Part shown: one piece after another, positions 41,268 to 51,422 of the stretch | Numbering within the stretch: position 1 is the stretch's first letter | Layout of the letters: each line of letters begins with the position of its first letter | Source: Nocardia cyriacigeorgica | GTDB taxonomy: Bacteria; Actinomycetota; Actinomycetes; Mycobacteriales; Mycobacteriaceae | Length of the DNA stretch: 64,000 nucleotides | Assembly: GCF_029868385.1 (NCBI RefSeq) | Contig: NZ_JARWNX010000026.1 | Location: 62,001 to 126,000, forward strand | Direction of reading: 5' to 3' | The notes under the pieces: generated by a model | Databases searched by the model: none | What the model was told of the DNA's origin: nothing | Seen by the model: only the letters and a program-made list of their open reading frames with translations | Program-made: the position numbers and the translations under genes

Positions 41268-42413
41268 TCAGGAACTGGCGGCGCCGAGCCTGGCCGCCGC
41301 TTCGGCGATCCGCTCATCGGTGGCCGTCAACGCGATGCGCACATGCTTCGCACCGGCCGGACCGTAGAAATCGCCGGGAGCGGCGAGGATGCCGCGCTCG
41401 GCGAGCCAGTCGAGGGTGGTGCGGCAGGGTTCGCCGCGCGTGGACCACAGGTACAGGCCCGCCTCGGAATGGTCGATGCGGAAACCCGCGGACAACAGTG
41501 CGGCGCGCAGGGTGTCGCGGCGGGCGCGATAACGCTCACGCTGCTGGTTCTCGTGCGCGTCGTCGCCGAGCGCCGCGGTCATCGCCGCCTGGATCGGGAA
41601 CGGCACCATCATGCCGGAGTGTTTACGCACTTCCAGCAGTTCGGCGACCAGGTGCGGATCACCGGTGACGAACCCGGCGCGGTAGCTGGCCAGGTTCGAC
41701 GTCTTCGACAGCGAATGCACCGCGAGCAGACCGGTGTGGTCGCCATCGCAGACCTCCGGATCGAGCACCGAGACGGCCCGGCCTTCCCAGCTCAAACCCA
41801 GATAGCACTCGTCGGAGGCGATGATGGCGCCGCGTTCGCGGGCGAAGGCCACGACCTTGCGCAGATGGTCGACGCCGAGCACCTTGCCGGTCGGGTTGGA
41901 CGGCGAGTTCAGGTAGATCAGCGCGGGTGACCGCGGACCCAGCTGTGTCAGGCCGTCGGCGCGCGCGATCTCGGTGCCCGCGAGCAGCGCGCCCACCTCG
42001 TAGGTGGGGTACGCGACCTCGGGGATCACCACCAGATCGGCCACGCTCAGGCCGAGCAACCGTGGCAGCCCGGCGATCAGCTCCTTGGTGCCGATGACCG
42101 GCAGCACCGCCGCCTGGTCGATCCCGGTGATCCCGTACCGGCGACGCAGGGCGTCGACGGCGGCTTCACGCAGCGCGGTGGTGCCGTGGGTGGTCGGATA
42201 TCCGGGGACCTCCGCGACCGAGTTCAGCGCGGCGCGGATCAGCGGATCGACCGGGTCGACCGGCGTACCGACCGACAGATCGACGATCCCACCGGGATGG
42301 GCGGCGGCTTTCGCCTTCGCGCCCGCGATGGTGTCCCAGGGGAAATCCGGTAGCAGCGAGCTGACCCGCACGCGTGCCGCCGCACTATCGGTACTCGACA
42401 ATCCAGCGCTCAT
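41268..42413 (-). CDS. dapC: N-succinyldiaminopimelate aminotransferase DapC-type
   Basis: The 381-residue fold-type I PLP enzyme has PALIYLNSPSNPTGKVL, IIASDECYLGLSWEG and the PLP-binding Lys in LAVHSLSKTSNLASYRAGFV. It starts with the usual GGIVDLSVGTPVDPVDP. The gene overlaps the ferredoxin gene fdxC by 4 nt, the same arrangement as Rv1177-Rv1178, where the enzyme is assigned to lysine/DAP synthesis. With dapD and dapE at 28-30 kb, three DAP pathway genes lie in this window. Confidence 0.9.
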   Translation of the reverse strand: MSAGLSSTDSAAARVRVSSLLPDFPWDTIAGAKAKAAAHPGGIVDLSVGTPVDPVDPLIRAALNSVAEVPGYPTTHGTTALREAAVDALRRRYGITGIDQAAVLPVIGTKELIAGLPRLLGLSVADLVVIPEVAYPTYEVGALLAGTEIARADGLTQLGPRSPALIYLNSPSNPTGKVLGVDHLRKVVAFARERGAIIASDECYLGLSWEGRAVSVLDPEVCDGDHTGLLAVHSLSKTSNLASYRAGFVTGDPHLVAELLEVRKHSGMMVPFPIQAAMTAALGDDAHENQQRERYRARRDTLRAALLSAGFRIDHSEAGLYLWSTRGEPCRTTLDWLAERGILAAPGDFYGPAGAKHVRIALTATDERIAEAAARLGAASS

Positions 42414-42733
42414 TCGGACGCCATGGGCGGCAGTTCCTTGATGAACGGCGGATCGAAATCGACCTTGCCCACCTTCGTCGCGCCGCCGGGCGAACCCAGC
42501 TCATCGAAGAAGTCGACATTGGCGTTGATGTAGCCGCTCCACTGGTCCGGGGTGTCGTCCTCGTAGAAGATCGCCTCGACGGGACACACCGGCTCACACG
42601 CACCACAGTCCACGCACTCGTCCGGTTGGATGTACAGCATGCGACCACCCTCGTAGATGCAATCCACGGGGCATTCCTCGATGCACGCCTTGTCCTTCAC
42701 GTCAACGCACGGTTCAGCGATGATGTACGGCAC
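42410..42733 (-). CDS. fdxC: 7Fe ferredoxin FdxC
   Basis: The 107-residue protein has the actinobacterial 7Fe arrangement. The first half carries Cys in EPCVDVKDKACIEECPVDC (3Fe-4S plus one 4Fe ligand). The second half has DECVDCGACEPVCPVEAI (4Fe-4S). It is an electron carrier, possible donor to cytochromes P450 or oxidoreductases. It is the first gene of an operon with dapC. The 109 nt upstream of it, before the fbiC stop, must contain its promoter. Confidence 0.95.
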   Translation of the reverse strand: MPYIIAEPCVDVKDKACIEECPVDCIYEGGRMLYIQPDECVDCGACEPVCPVEAIFYEDDTPDQWSGYINANVDFFDELGSPGGATKVGKVDFDPPFIKELPPMASE

Positions 42734-42842
42734 TGCCGTTCTCCTAGTCTGTCCTCACCTCGGGGGTACTGCGCCCGGCACAAGTATCCCTGGCGCCTCA
42801 CACGTTACCCTCGGTCAGCCTGCCCTAACTTGGGACGTGGCC

Positions 42843-45437
42843 TCAGTGGATGGATAGTTCGAGTCCCGCGGCGGGCCCGCGACCCGCGGGAACGCCGTAG
42901 GTGGTGGTGCGTTCGCGCACCGGACGACCGATGCCCGCGGCGATTTCGGTGAGTTCGGCCACGGTCTTGGCCGACCCGTGCTGGGAGCCAGCCATCCGGG
43001 AGATGGTCTCCTCCATCAGCGTGCCGCCCAGATCGTTGGCGCCGCTGTCCAGCATCACCCTGGTGCCGGTGGTGCCCAATTTCACCCAGCTGGTCTGGAT
43101 GTTGTCGATGCGCCCGTGCAGCATGATGCGGGCCAGCGCATGCACGGCCCGGTTGTCGCGGTTGGTCGGTCCGGGACGCGCCGCGCCCGCCAGGTACAGC
43201 GGTGCGCTCTGATGCACGAACGGCAGCGGGACGAATTCGGTGAAACCACCGGTGCGGTCCTGGATATCGCGCAGCACCCGCAGGTGCCCGACCCAATGTT
43301 TCGGATTGTCCACGTGGCCGTACATCATGGTCGAGCTGGACCGGAGGCCAACCTCATGGGCGGTGGTGATGACCTCGATCCAGGCCGAGGCGGGCAGTTT
43401 GCCCTTGGTGAGCACCCAGCGCACCTCGTCGTCCAGGATTTCCGCGGCCGTGCCGGGAATGGTGTCGAGCCCGGCCTCCTTCAATGCCACCAGCCAGTCA
43501 CGCACGCTCTGCCCGCCGCGCGAGGCGCCGTTGACGATCTCCATCGGGCTGAACGCGTGCACATGCATCGACGGCACCCGCGCCTTCACCGCCCGCACCA
43601 GATCCGCGTACCCGGTGACCGGCAGATCGGGGTCGATACCGCCCTGCATGCACACCTCGGTGGCGCCGTCGACGTGCGCCTCCCAGGCCCGGTCGGCGAC
43701 CTCGCCTGTGCTCAGGGTGAACGCGTCGGCATCCCCCTTGCGCTGGGCGAATGCACAGAACCGGCAGCCGGTGTAGCAGATATTGGTGAAGTTGATGTTC
43801 CGGTTGACCACATAGGTCACCTCGTCCCCGGAGACCTCGCGGCGCAGGCCGTCGGCGAGCGCCGCGACCGCGTCGAGGTCGGCGCCGTCGGCGGTGGCCA
43901 GCGCCAGATACTGCGCATCCGACAGCCCGGCCGGATCGCGTTCGGCGGCGCGCAGGGCGTCGAGCACGTCGGCGTCGAGCCGTTCGGGGACCGCGGCCAG
44001 ATCGCGCGCCTGTTCGCGCACGGTGTCCCAATCGCCGAAGGCGCTGTTGAGGTCGCTGCGGGTGTCGGTGTTGCGGCCATCGGAGTCGATGGCGGTATTG
44101 AGGTCGACGCGGCCCGCCGATTCCCAGCTTTCGTCGGGCTCCTGCCACGGCAGGCCGACCGGAACCGTATCGGGCCTGGCCAGACCGGTGTCCGGATCGG
44201 TCAGCGCGGCCACATGCGCACCGATGCGCGGATCGACCCACGGATTGCCCGCGAGCACATACTTCGGATGCGCCGAGGTGCGTTCGACCAGTTCGAATCC
44301 GGCGGCCGCGGTGAGTTCGGCCAGGGTGTCGAGATTGGGCCAGGGCCGTTCGGGGTTGACGTGATCGGGCGTCACCGGCGAGACCCCGCCCCAGTCATCG
44401 ATGCCCGCGTCCAGCAGGGCCGTGCATTCGGCCTGCGAGACCAGGTTGGGCGGAGCCTGCACCGGGACGTCGGGACCGAGCAGCAGCCTGGTCACCGCGA
44501 TGGTGGCCAGGAATTCGTCGATGTTCGCATCGGGGGTGTCGCGCATGGCGGTATCGCCCTTGGCACGGAAGTTCTGCACGATCACTTCCTGGATGTGCCC
44601 GAACGCCTTGTGCTGCTTACGGATCGCCATGATCGATTCGGCACGCTCGGCCATGGTCTCACCGATGCCGACCAGGATGCCGGTGGTGTAGGGGACCGAG
44701 AGCCGCCCCGCGTCGGTGATGGCGCGCAGCCGGACCGCCGGATCCTTGTCCGGGCTGCCGTAATGGCAGTTGCCCTTCTCGGTGAACAGCCTGGTGGCGG
44801 TGGTCTCCAGCATCATGCCCATGGATTGGGCCACCGGCTTGAGGCGGGAGATCTCCTCCCAGCTCATCACGCCCGGGTTCAGATGCGGCAGCAGCCCGGT
44901 CTCCTCGAGCACCAGGATCGATACCGCGCGCAGATAGTCGAGGGTCGAATCGTAGCCGCGTTCGTCGAGCCACTGCGCGGCCTCCGGCCAGCGGTCCTCG
45001 GGCCGGTCACCGAGGGTGAACAGCGCCTCTTTACAGCCGAGGGCGGCGCCGCGGCGGGCGATGTCGAGCACCTCGTCCGGCTCCAGGAACATGCCGCGGC
45101 CTTCGGCGCGCAGTTTGCCCGGCACCGTGACGAAGGTGCAGTAATGGCATTTGTCCCGGCACAGGTGGGTGAGTGGGATGAAGACATTGCGCGAATAGCT
45201 GATCGTCTTCGGGCGACCCGCCGATTCCAGACCCGCATCGCGCACCCTGGCGGCGCTGCGACACAGATCGGCCAGGTCGTCGCCGGTGGCGTGCAGCAGC
45301 ACCGCGGCCTCGTCGACGTTCAGGGTCACTCCGTCACGCGCCCGCCGCAGCGCCCGGCGCATGGCCGATGGGCTCGGCGGGGGTGCGGGAACGGTCGGCT
45401 CGGATAGGTCGATCACGCCCTCGATCATGCGCCACAC
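42843..45437 (-). CDS. fbiC: FO synthase (fused CofG/CofH)
   Basis: The 864-residue bifunctional radical-SAM enzyme makes the deazaflavin FO for coenzyme F420. It has two cluster sites: Cys93/97/100 ([10 protein letters not shown]) in the CofG half, and CYTGCRFC around residues 554-561 in the CofH half. The halves are joined near residues 420-500. GTG 45437 has GGAGGGAG 12 nt upstream and is preferred over ATG 45428. Corresponds to Rv1173. F420 is used by many redox enzymes in Nocardia and mycobacteria. Confidence 0.96.
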   Translation of the reverse strand: MWRMIEGVIDLSEPTVPAPPPSPSAMRRALRRARDGVTLNVDEAAVLLHATGDDLADLCRSAARVRDAGLESAGRPKTISYSRNVFIPLTHLCRDKCHYCTFVTVPGKLRAEGRGMFLEPDEVLDIARRGAALGCKEALFTLGDRPEDRWPEAAQWLDERGYDSTLDYLRAVSILVLEETGLLPHLNPGVMSWEEISRLKPVAQSMGMMLETTATRLFTEKGNCHYGSPDKDPAVRLRAITDAGRLSVPYTTGILVGIGETMAERAESIMAIRKQHKAFGHIQEVIVQNFRAKGDTAMRDTPDANIDEFLATIAVTRLLLGPDVPVQAPPNLVSQAECTALLDAGIDDWGGVSPVTPDHVNPERPWPNLDTLAELTAAAGFELVERTSAHPKYVLAGNPWVDPRIGAHVAALTDPDTGLARPDTVPVGLPWQEPDESWESAGRVDLNTAIDSDGRNTDTRSDLNSAFGDWDTVREQARDLAAVPERLDADVLDALRAAERDPAGLSDAQYLALATADGADLDAVAALADGLRREVSGDEVTYVVNRNINFTNICYTGCRFCAFAQRKGDADAFTLSTGEVADRAWEAHVDGATEVCMQGGIDPDLPVTGYADLVRAVKARVPSMHVHAFSPMEIVNGASRGGQSVRDWLVALKEAGLDTIPGTAAEILDDEVRWVLTKGKLPASAWIEVITTAHEVGLRSSSTMMYGHVDNPKHWVGHLRVLRDIQDRTGGFTEFVPLPFVHQSAPLYLAGAARPGPTNRDNRAVHALARIMLHGRIDNIQTSWVKLGTTGTRVMLDSGANDLGGTLMEETISRMAGSQHGSAKTVAELTEIAAGIGRPVRERTTTYGVPAGRGPAAGLELSIH

Positions 45438-45527
45438 ATCCGGAACTGTCTCCCTCCAGGGTTGTGAGCGTTGACAACTCCCCCGGCGCGCGGGCTATTC
45501 CACGCGCGGCATGCCACGATGGCAAAC

Positions 45528-46025
45528 ATGACGCAGCCGCGCACGATCATGGCCGAGCCGGCCTGGCGTCCCAGTCCGAAAGCGAAACTGCTGTGGACGC
45601 TGCAATCGGTGCTCGCCTGGCTGATCCCGCTGGTGGGGCTGCTGATCTGGGCGGCCTTCGATGCCGGTAACCGCTCGCTACAGGGCACGGTGACGGTGAT
45701 CGTCCTGATCGTCGCGGTCATCAGCATCGCGGTGGTGCCGTGGTGGCGATACCGCGTGCATCGCTGGGAGGTGACCGATCAGGCGGTGTACACCAGGGTG
45801 GGCTGGCTGACCCAGGAGAGCCGGGTGGCGCCGATCTCGCGCATCCAGACCGTCGACACCGAACGCGGGCCGCTGGAGCGGGCGCTCGGGCTGGCGACGG
45901 TCACCGTCACCACGGCGTCATCGGCGGGTGCGGTGGCGATCAGCGGGCTGGAACTGCCGGTGGCCGAGCAGACGGTGACCCGCCTGACCGAGATCGCGGC
46001 CAGACATCGCGGGGACGCGACATGA
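45528..46025 (+). CDS. Bacterial PH-domain membrane protein (YdbS-like)
   Basis: From ATG 45528 the protein has 165 residues. Two transmembrane helices (LLWTLQSVLAWLIPLVGLLI and TVIVLIVAVISIAVVPWW) precede a bPH2 domain (DUF304) with VTDQAVYTRVGWLTQESRVA and ISRIQTVDTERGPLERALGL. It overlaps the next gene, encoding a larger protein with the same domain, by 4 nt. The pair matches ydbS-ydbT of Bacillus, proteins linked to membrane or antimicrobial-peptide stress. Exact role unknown. Confidence 0.85.
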   Translation: MTQPRTIMAEPAWRPSPKAKLLWTLQSVLAWLIPLVGLLIWAAFDAGNRSLQGTVTVIVLIVAVISIAVVPWWRYRVHRWEVTDQAVYTRVGWLTQESRVAPISRIQTVDTERGPLERALGLATVTVTTASSAGAVAISGLELPVAEQTVTRLTEIAARHRGDAT

Positions 46026-47911
46026 GCGACCGGCTCGGTCCGGGCACCGAGCACCCCGGCACCCATACCGACCATCCGGACCCCGACAGCGACCAGCCCT
46101 GGCTACGGCTGGACAAGCGGATGCTGCTGGTGCACCCGGTCGACCAGGTCATCCGGTTCATCCCGGTGCTGCTCGGCACGCTGATCCTCGGCACCAGCAG
46201 CGGCAATCATGTGTGGAGCGTTCTCCCGGTGGTGGCGATCGTCGGGTATGCGCTCACCCGCTGGTTCACCACCACCTATCGGATCGGGCCGACCCATATC
46301 GAGTTGCGGACGGGATTGTTCCAGCGCAAGAAGCTGTCGGTGCCGCGCTCACGCATCCGGTCGGTGGATATCGAGGCCGATCTGCTGCACCGGATACTCG
46401 GGCTCGCCGTGCTCGCCATCGGCACCGGCCAGCACGCGGAATCCGGGGAGAAGTTCGAACTCAACGCCCTGGACGCGGCCGTGGTCCCCGCGCTGCGGGT
46501 CGAACTGCTCGCACATACCAGGGCGCCGCATGTGGCCGCCGATGAACCCGAAGGGGCGCCGGAAGCGGCGGGCGATCGATCCGGCACGACCCTCGACAAT
46601 GGTTCACGCCGGGAACGCAATCGCGAGATCGGGCATTGGCGACCGGCCTGGGTGAAGTACGCGCCGCTGTCACTGACCGGTTTCGCCATCGTCGCGCCGA
46701 TCGTCGGCATCGGGTTCCAGTACGGGCTCGGTGAAGTGGTGTTCCGGTCCGATGCCGTGCATTCGGTGGAGGGCCGCGGCGTACTGCTGCTCACCCTGCT
46801 CGGGTTCGGTCTGCTGATCTCGGTGGTGCTGGTGATGAGCATCGCGGCCTGCGCGCACTATCTGGCGACGTATTTCGGTCTGCGCGTCACCGATAACGGT
46901 ACGACCCTGCACCTGCGCTACGGCCTGTTCACCACCCGGCAGATCACCCTGGACCTGGCCCGATTCCGCGGCGCCACCGTCAACGAGCCGCTGCTGCTGC
47001 GACTGGCCGGTGGTGCCTCACTCGAGGCCATCATGACCGGGCAGAACCCGCGCCAGAAGATCCTGCCGCAGGCGCCACGAGCCGCGGTCGACGCCACCCT
47101 CGCGCATCTGCTGAGCCCGCATACGGCGAAGTATCCGAACGGGGTGTCGCGGGCGACGGCTGCTGCCACGCCATCGAGGTCGAACGGTGTCACTGCCGCG
47201 GGTGGTTCTGTGAACGGTACGGAGTTCGGAACCATTGCGGCGGATTCCGGTTCCGATACGAGCGCGGGCACCGATTCCGGAGCGGGCACGGCCACCGACT
47301 CCGGCACCATTGCCGCGAGCGCGGGTGCCGGAGCGATCACGGGTCCCGAAGCCACGGCGGGAACCTCCGCGAGAGGTACGAGTTCCGGAACCATTCGGGT
47401 GCCCGACGGTTCGGTTCCCACGGCTGTGGGGGCGGCGCCCGGACGAGTGGACCTCATCATGCACGGACCGGCGGCACGGCGGCGCCGGTACACGCATGCG
47501 ATGTGGCCCGCTCCCGTCGCCGCGGCCCCGCTGCTGCTGATGGTCCTTGCCGGACAGGAGTTCTCGCCGTGGTGGTGGCTCCTGCCCGTCGCATTGGTCC
47601 CGATCACCGCGGCCCTGGCCGAGGACCGGTACCGCGGTCTCGGCCACGCGGTCCTGCCCGCCACCGCGACCTCACCTACTTGGCTGATCACCCGCTCCGG
47701 TTCCCTCGACCGCGACCGCGACTGCCTCGAGGCCCCCGGCATCATCGGCTGGACCGTGCGCCAGACCTTCTGGCAGCGCCGCTCCGGCCTCGCCACCGTC
47801 ACCGCCGCCACCGCCGCGGGCAAGAAGCGCTACCACGTCATCGACCTACCCCTGGACCAGGCTTGGGCCCTGATCGACGCCGTCACTCCGGGCAGGCTCG
47901 GCACGAAATAG
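46022..47911 (+). CDS. Multi-domain bacterial PH-domain membrane protein (YdbT-like)
   Basis: ATG 46022 gives 629 residues. Three bPH2 units can be seen: about 70-160 (YRIGPTHIELRTGLFQRKKL), 290-370 (LRVTDNGTTLHLRYGLFTTR) and 545-620 (WLITRSGSLDRDRDCLEAPG). Each is preceded by transmembrane pairs. Between the second and third is an insert (about 385-465) almost entirely Gly, Ser, Thr, Ala and Asp, probably a flexible linker. It is translationally coupled to the smaller PH protein upstream. Confidence 0.85.
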   Translation: MSDRLGPGTEHPGTHTDHPDPDSDQPWLRLDKRMLLVHPVDQVIRFIPVLLGTLILGTSSGNHVWSVLPVVAIVGYALTRWFTTTYRIGPTHIELRTGLFQRKKLSVPRSRIRSVDIEADLLHRILGLAVLAIGTGQHAESGEKFELNALDAAVVPALRVELLAHTRAPHVAADEPEGAPEAAGDRSGTTLDNGSRRERNREIGHWRPAWVKYAPLSLTGFAIVAPIVGIGFQYGLGEVVFRSDAVHSVEGRGVLLLTLLGFGLLISVVLVMSIAACAHYLATYFGLRVTDNGTTLHLRYGLFTTRQITLDLARFRGATVNEPLLLRLAGGASLEAIMTGQNPRQKILPQAPRAAVDATLAHLLSPHTAKYPNGVSRATAAATPSRSNGVTAAGGSVNGTEFGTIAADSGSDTSAGTDSGAGTATDSGTIAASAGAGAITGPEATAGTSARGTSSGTIRVPDGSVPTAVGAAPGRVDLIMHGPAARRRRYTHAMWPAPVAAAPLLLMVLAGQEFSPWWWLLPVALVPITAALAEDRYRGLGHAVLPATATSPTWLITRSGSLDRDRDCLEAPGIIGWTVRQTFWQRRSGLATVTAATAAGKKRYHVIDLPLDQAWALIDAVTPGRLGTK

Positions 47912-48041
47912 TCAGCTGCCCACCACAACCCGCACCATCGTGCGAGGTGGCCGACTACAGCGCGTGGGCGACCGGCAGTGCGGGGGCTCCGGTGGCACTG
48001 CCCGATGGATTGTGCGCGGGTCGGCGTCGAGGTGAGCGGCG

Positions 48042-48473
48042 TCAGCGCGTCCGGTTCACCCGTGTGTACACGTAGACCAGGGGTGGGGCCAGGCCGCACA
48101 GGAGTAGTAGGAGGGTGCGGGCGTCGTCGCCGAGTAGGACGTCGCCGCCGGGGCCCGCACTGGCGGCGGCCAGGAAGGCGATGGTCCACGCGACGATGGG
48201 GGTGAGCATGACGATGGGGCGGGTGGAGACGGTGCGGGCGCCGAGTACCAGCAGGACGTTCACCGCGCCCGCCAGCGGCGCCGCGATCGGGAAGGCGACG
48301 CTGCCGAGATACAGCGGCAGATAGAGCACCTCGAGGACCAGTGTGATCACCGCAGCCACGATCAGCGCGATCATGATCAGCGCGCCGAGCGCGGCATGCA
48401 CCGGCCGCGACAGCAGGAGTCCGGACCGCGACGGGGCCGGTTTGCCCGCCTGGTCGTCCACGGTGGCGGTCAC
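48042..48473 (-). CDS. Four-helix membrane protein (Rv1171-like)
   Basis: The 143-residue protein has four hydrophobic segments: ALGALIMIALIVAAVITLVL, YLGSVAFPIAAPLAGAVNVL, VMLTPIVAWTIAFLAAASAG and TLLLLLCGLAPPLVYVYTRV. No known domain is recognised. It lies downstream of mshB with a 52-residue gene between, and the ATGA overlap with that gene suggests one transcript. The conserved linkage to mshB (Rv1170-Rv1171) is the only functional hint. Confidence 0.78.
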   Translation of the reverse strand: MTATVDDQAGKPAPSRSGLLLSRPVHAALGALIMIALIVAAVITLVLEVLYLPLYLGSVAFPIAAPLAGAVNVLLVLGARTVSTRPIVMLTPIVAWTIAFLAAASAGPGGDVLLGDDARTLLLLLCGLAPPLVYVYTRVNRTR

Positions 48474-48628
48474 GCGACCGGTGGGTAGCCGAGCAGCGTC
48501 AGCAGGTGACTCTGCATATCGACGAACGTGTACAGCACCGACATGTAGAGCTCGTGCTGCTGTTGCGCGCCGGGCCGCAGGCTTTCCACGAATGCCACGA
48601 TGGCGTTCTGGAGCTCCCAGTTGTACAT
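48470..48628 (-). CDS. Small conserved-looking protein in the mshB operon (52 aa)
   Basis: ATG 48628 gives MYNWELQNAIVAFVESLRPG followed by QQQHELYMSVLYTFVDMQSH and LLTLLGYPPVA. It would be easily missed because it is short. Support for its reality: it starts 11 nt after the mshB stop, ends in a 4-nt overlap with the membrane protein gene, and has an amphipathic helix composition with no rare codons evident. No function can be assigned. Confidence 0.65.
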   Translation of the reverse strand: MYNWELQNAIVAFVESLRPGAQQQHELYMSVLYTFVDMQSHLLTLLGYPPVA

Positions 48629-48638
48629 GCGATCGAGT

Positions 48639-49532
48639 CTAGGCGGGGGCGGCGAACAGATCGTGTTCGCGTCCATCCGGCCCGACCGGCCCGCGCTCAC
48701 CCCGGACCAGCACGAAATGCTCCTCCGGCAGCACCGGCTGCGCGATATCGTTCGACAGCGCGAACTCGCGACCCGACGGCGCGACGCTCACCTGGGTGGC
48801 ATGGGCGCGCAGCGCGGCGCGCTTGGCCGCCAGCACATCCGAGACGTCGATGGCGGTGGTGACGGTATCACTCGGCACACAGGCCAACTCACCCTCGGCG
48901 GGCAGCCGCCACCCCGGCGGCAGCGCACCCGGCAACCCCTCGACGGTACGGCGGGCCAAGGCTTCGGTATGCAGCCGAAGCATCTCGGCGTCGGTCACCG
49001 TCCAATAGAACTTCGGTGTGTCCCAACCACGTTCGGCCGCCTGGTGCACGGCGGCGGTGGTGATCTCGTTGGCGCGAATATGATCCGGATGACCGTAGCC
49101 GCCGTTGGGGTCGTAGCCGACCACGACCCGTGGCCGCAGCTCCAACAGCACATCGGTCAGCGCGTCGACCGCCGCCGGACCCGACCGCACGAAGGCGCGT
49201 GGATGCTCGGCGCTCGGCGTACCGGCCATCCCGGAATCGCGCCAGCGGCCGGCGCCACCGAGGAATCGGGGTGCGCCCGCGTCCAGTGCGGCCAGCGCAC
49301 GGGTGAGTTCGAGGATCCGGTACCCGCCGAGCTGATCGGCGTGGTCGGCGGTGAGCTGGGCCCACCGGTCGCCGATCACCTCACCCTCCTCACCGAGGGT
49401 GCAGGTCACCACCGTGACCGGTATACCGCGACGGCGATAGTGGGCGATGGTGCCGCCGGTGGTGATGGATTCGTCGTCGGGGTGGGCGTGCACCAGCAGC
49501 AGGCCACCGGTTCCGGCTGCGGGAGAACTCAT
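48639..49532 (-). CDS. mshB: GlcNAc-inositol deacetylase, mycothiol synthesis
   Basis: MshB removes acetate from GlcNAc-Ins, the second committed step to mycothiol. From ATG 49532 it has 297 residues. Zinc ligands are in LLLVHAHPDDESITTGGTIA and YGHPDHIRAN, and GYDPNGGYGHPDH contains the active-site loop. The start overlaps the lpqW stop by 4 nt, and this selects it within a longer open frame. Synteny with Rv1170 supports MshB over the related Mca amidase. Confidence 0.93.
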   Translation of the reverse strand: MSSPAAGTGGLLLVHAHPDDESITTGGTIAHYRRRGIPVTVVTCTLGEEGEVIGDRWAQLTADHADQLGGYRILELTRALAALDAGAPRFLGGAGRWRDSGMAGTPSAEHPRAFVRSGPAAVDALTDVLLELRPRVVVGYDPNGGYGHPDHIRANEITTAAVHQAAERGWDTPKFYWTVTDAEMLRLHTEALARRTVEGLPGALPPGWRLPAEGELACVPSDTVTTAIDVSDVLAAKRAALRAHATQVSVAPSGREFALSNDIAQPVLPEEHFVLVRGERGPVGPDGREHDLFAAPA

Positions 49533-51304
49533 CCGACGCGTCGCCAGTTCGCCGCGTCGCCGAAGATGCCGACCTGGATGGCGCCGCTGAGCGAAGCACC
49601 GTCCACCGAGGGACCGGAGGCCGCGACCACGTTGTCCTGCACGATCGGCAGCGCCGTCGCCGCCGCCCACAGCCGCGGTTCGGCCTCGGCGAGCACGCGG
49701 GGTGTCTCGACACCGACGAGGGCGCCGTCGATCGCGGGCTGCGCGCCCGGATCGCAGATACCGGACAGGTTGCTCGGCGCCAGCCGGACCACCTCGGCGC
49801 TCGGCTCCGGTTCCTCCCCATCCGGACCGGGCGCCTGCACCGGCGGGCAACCGTAGCGCGAGGCCAGCACGGTGGCCGGGTCCGAACCCGCGACCTCCCA
49901 GCCGACTATGGCGTCGATGGCGCCTTCGACCAGTTCCTTGCCGTACAACTCGTCGCCGGGCACGCTGCGCACGGTGGCGTCGATGCCCGCACTGCGCAAT
50001 TGGTCGGCGGCGGTATTGGCGACCGCGAGCGCGGTGGCGTCGTTGGCTACGGCGCCGATGCGGATGGTGAGCGATTTACCGTCCTTGGCGACCGGTCGCG
50101 GGCGCGGCGCCGGCGAGGTCGCCGAAACCACCGGCGGCGGTTCGGGAGCGCGTCCGAATCCGGACTCGGCCAGCAGCGCGAAGGCATCGTCCTGGCTCGG
50201 ACGCGGCGGCACGGTCGGCACGTAGCCGGGATCGGAGGGCGAAAGCACTTGGGCACGTACCGGCTCCACCCAACCGCCGGTCTGCGCGCCGACCGTGGCC
50301 AACAGCGCAGGGTCGAGCAGCGCCAGCACGGCGGTGCGCACCCGCGGGTCGACCAGATCGCCGCTGCGACCGTTCAGCACGAATTGCAGTTCTCGCGCCT
50401 GCGGCATGATCGCGGTGCGCACCGAAGGGATGGCCGCCAGTTGCGCCTGGGTCGCCACACCGCCGTGCACCAGCGCCATCTGCGCGTCACCGGTGCGCAG
50501 CGAATCAGCGACCTGGGCCGGAGTTCCGCCGCGACGCAGCAGGATCTGATCCGGCACCGCCGGTTTGCCCCAGTACCGGTCATTGCGTTCGAGCAAGATC
50601 TCATCGCGGCCCTGATCGGCGGATTTGATCTTGAAGCTGCCGCCGGACACCGCGATGCCCTCGGCGAGCGTGCGTTCGAATCCGCCCGGCGAATCCTTCA
50701 CCAGATGTGAGGGCAGCAGGTTCGCGAACAGCTGACGCCAGGCCGGATACGGTGCCGTCATCGTGACGGTGACGGTCTTACCGCCCGCCGTCGACGCGAC
50801 ATCGGAGATGAGTCGGTATCCCGCGGGGTCGACCACACCGGGCTGGGTGGTCATCTGCCGCCACAGGAAACGGAAATCCTCCGCGGCGATCGGCGCACCA
50901 TCGGACCAATTGGCCTGATTGCGCAGTTTGTAGGTGATGGTGAACGGCTCCTGTGAGGTCACCTCGGCCTGTTCGACCAGCGCCGTATCCGGCACCCACA
51001 GCGTCGCGCCCGGCGCGGCCGGATCGGGCACCGGCCGGAACGGGCTCGGCAGCACCATCGAACTCACCGCCGCCGTCGCGGGCGACTGATCCGAACGCAG
51101 ATGCGGATTGAACCCGATACCGATGTCGTCGATGGCCACGACGACGGTGTTCTTCCCCGGCTCGGCCGGTGTCGTCTTCGGGCTGTCGGTGCTCTCGATC
51201 GGCGGCGGCGGGTTCGCGGTGCACCCGGCGACCACCGGCAGCAACGCCGTCATCACAACAAGCATCGCGCGCCACATCGCGCGCCGTCGCGCCCCCGAAT
51301 TCAC
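49529..51304 (-). CDS. lpqW: Substrate-binding-like lipoprotein LpqW
   Basis: The SBP family-5 lipoprotein precursor has 591 residues from GTG 51304 (ATG 51277 is an alternative). Its lipobox is VAGC after MLVVMTALLPVVAGC. The extracellular domain shows GFNPHLRSDQSPATAAVSSM, YKLRNQANWSDGAPIAAEDF and a C-terminal LSGAIQVGIFGDAANW. Residue-level likeness to M. tuberculosis LpqW (Rv1166) is strong throughout. In mycobacteria LpqW directs PIM intermediates toward lipoarabinomannan and works with PimE, whose gene is at 54-55 kb. It is not a peptide importer despite the fold. Confidence 0.9.
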   Translation of the reverse strand: MNSGARRRAMWRAMLVVMTALLPVVAGCTANPPPPIESTDSPKTTPAEPGKNTVVVAIDDIGIGFNPHLRSDQSPATAAVSSMVLPSPFRPVPDPAAPGATLWVPDTALVEQAEVTSQEPFTITYKLRNQANWSDGAPIAAEDFRFLWRQMTTQPGVVDPAGYRLISDVASTAGGKTVTVTMTAPYPAWRQLFANLLPSHLVKDSPGGFERTLAEGIAVSGGSFKIKSADQGRDEILLERNDRYWGKPAVPDQILLRRGGTPAQVADSLRTGDAQMALVHGGVATQAQLAAIPSVRTAIMPQARELQFVLNGRSGDLVDPRVRTAVLALLDPALLATVGAQTGGWVEPVRAQVLSPSDPGYVPTVPPRPSQDDAFALLAESGFGRAPEPPPVVSATSPAPRPRPVAKDGKSLTIRIGAVANDATALAVANTAADQLRSAGIDATVRSVPGDELYGKELVEGAIDAIVGWEVAGSDPATVLASRYGCPPVQAPGPDGEEPEPSAEVVRLAPSNLSGICDPGAQPAIDGALVGVETPRVLAEAEPRLWAAATALPIVQDNVVAASGPSVDGASLSGAIQVGIFGDAANWRRVG

Positions 51305-51422
51305 CCTCGGCACTCTACCTCGCCACCTCGCACTCGTCCGGCTACGCGAAACCGCCGGGCGCTGGGCCCGGCGGTTCCGGTATCCGACGATCGTTGTCGC
51401 CGCTGTTGTCCGCGAACGCGGG

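Noticed and set aside
42978..45407. 809-codon plus-strand open frame over fbiC
   Set aside because: Fully antisense to the unmistakable FbiC coding sequence and without any protein-like motif.
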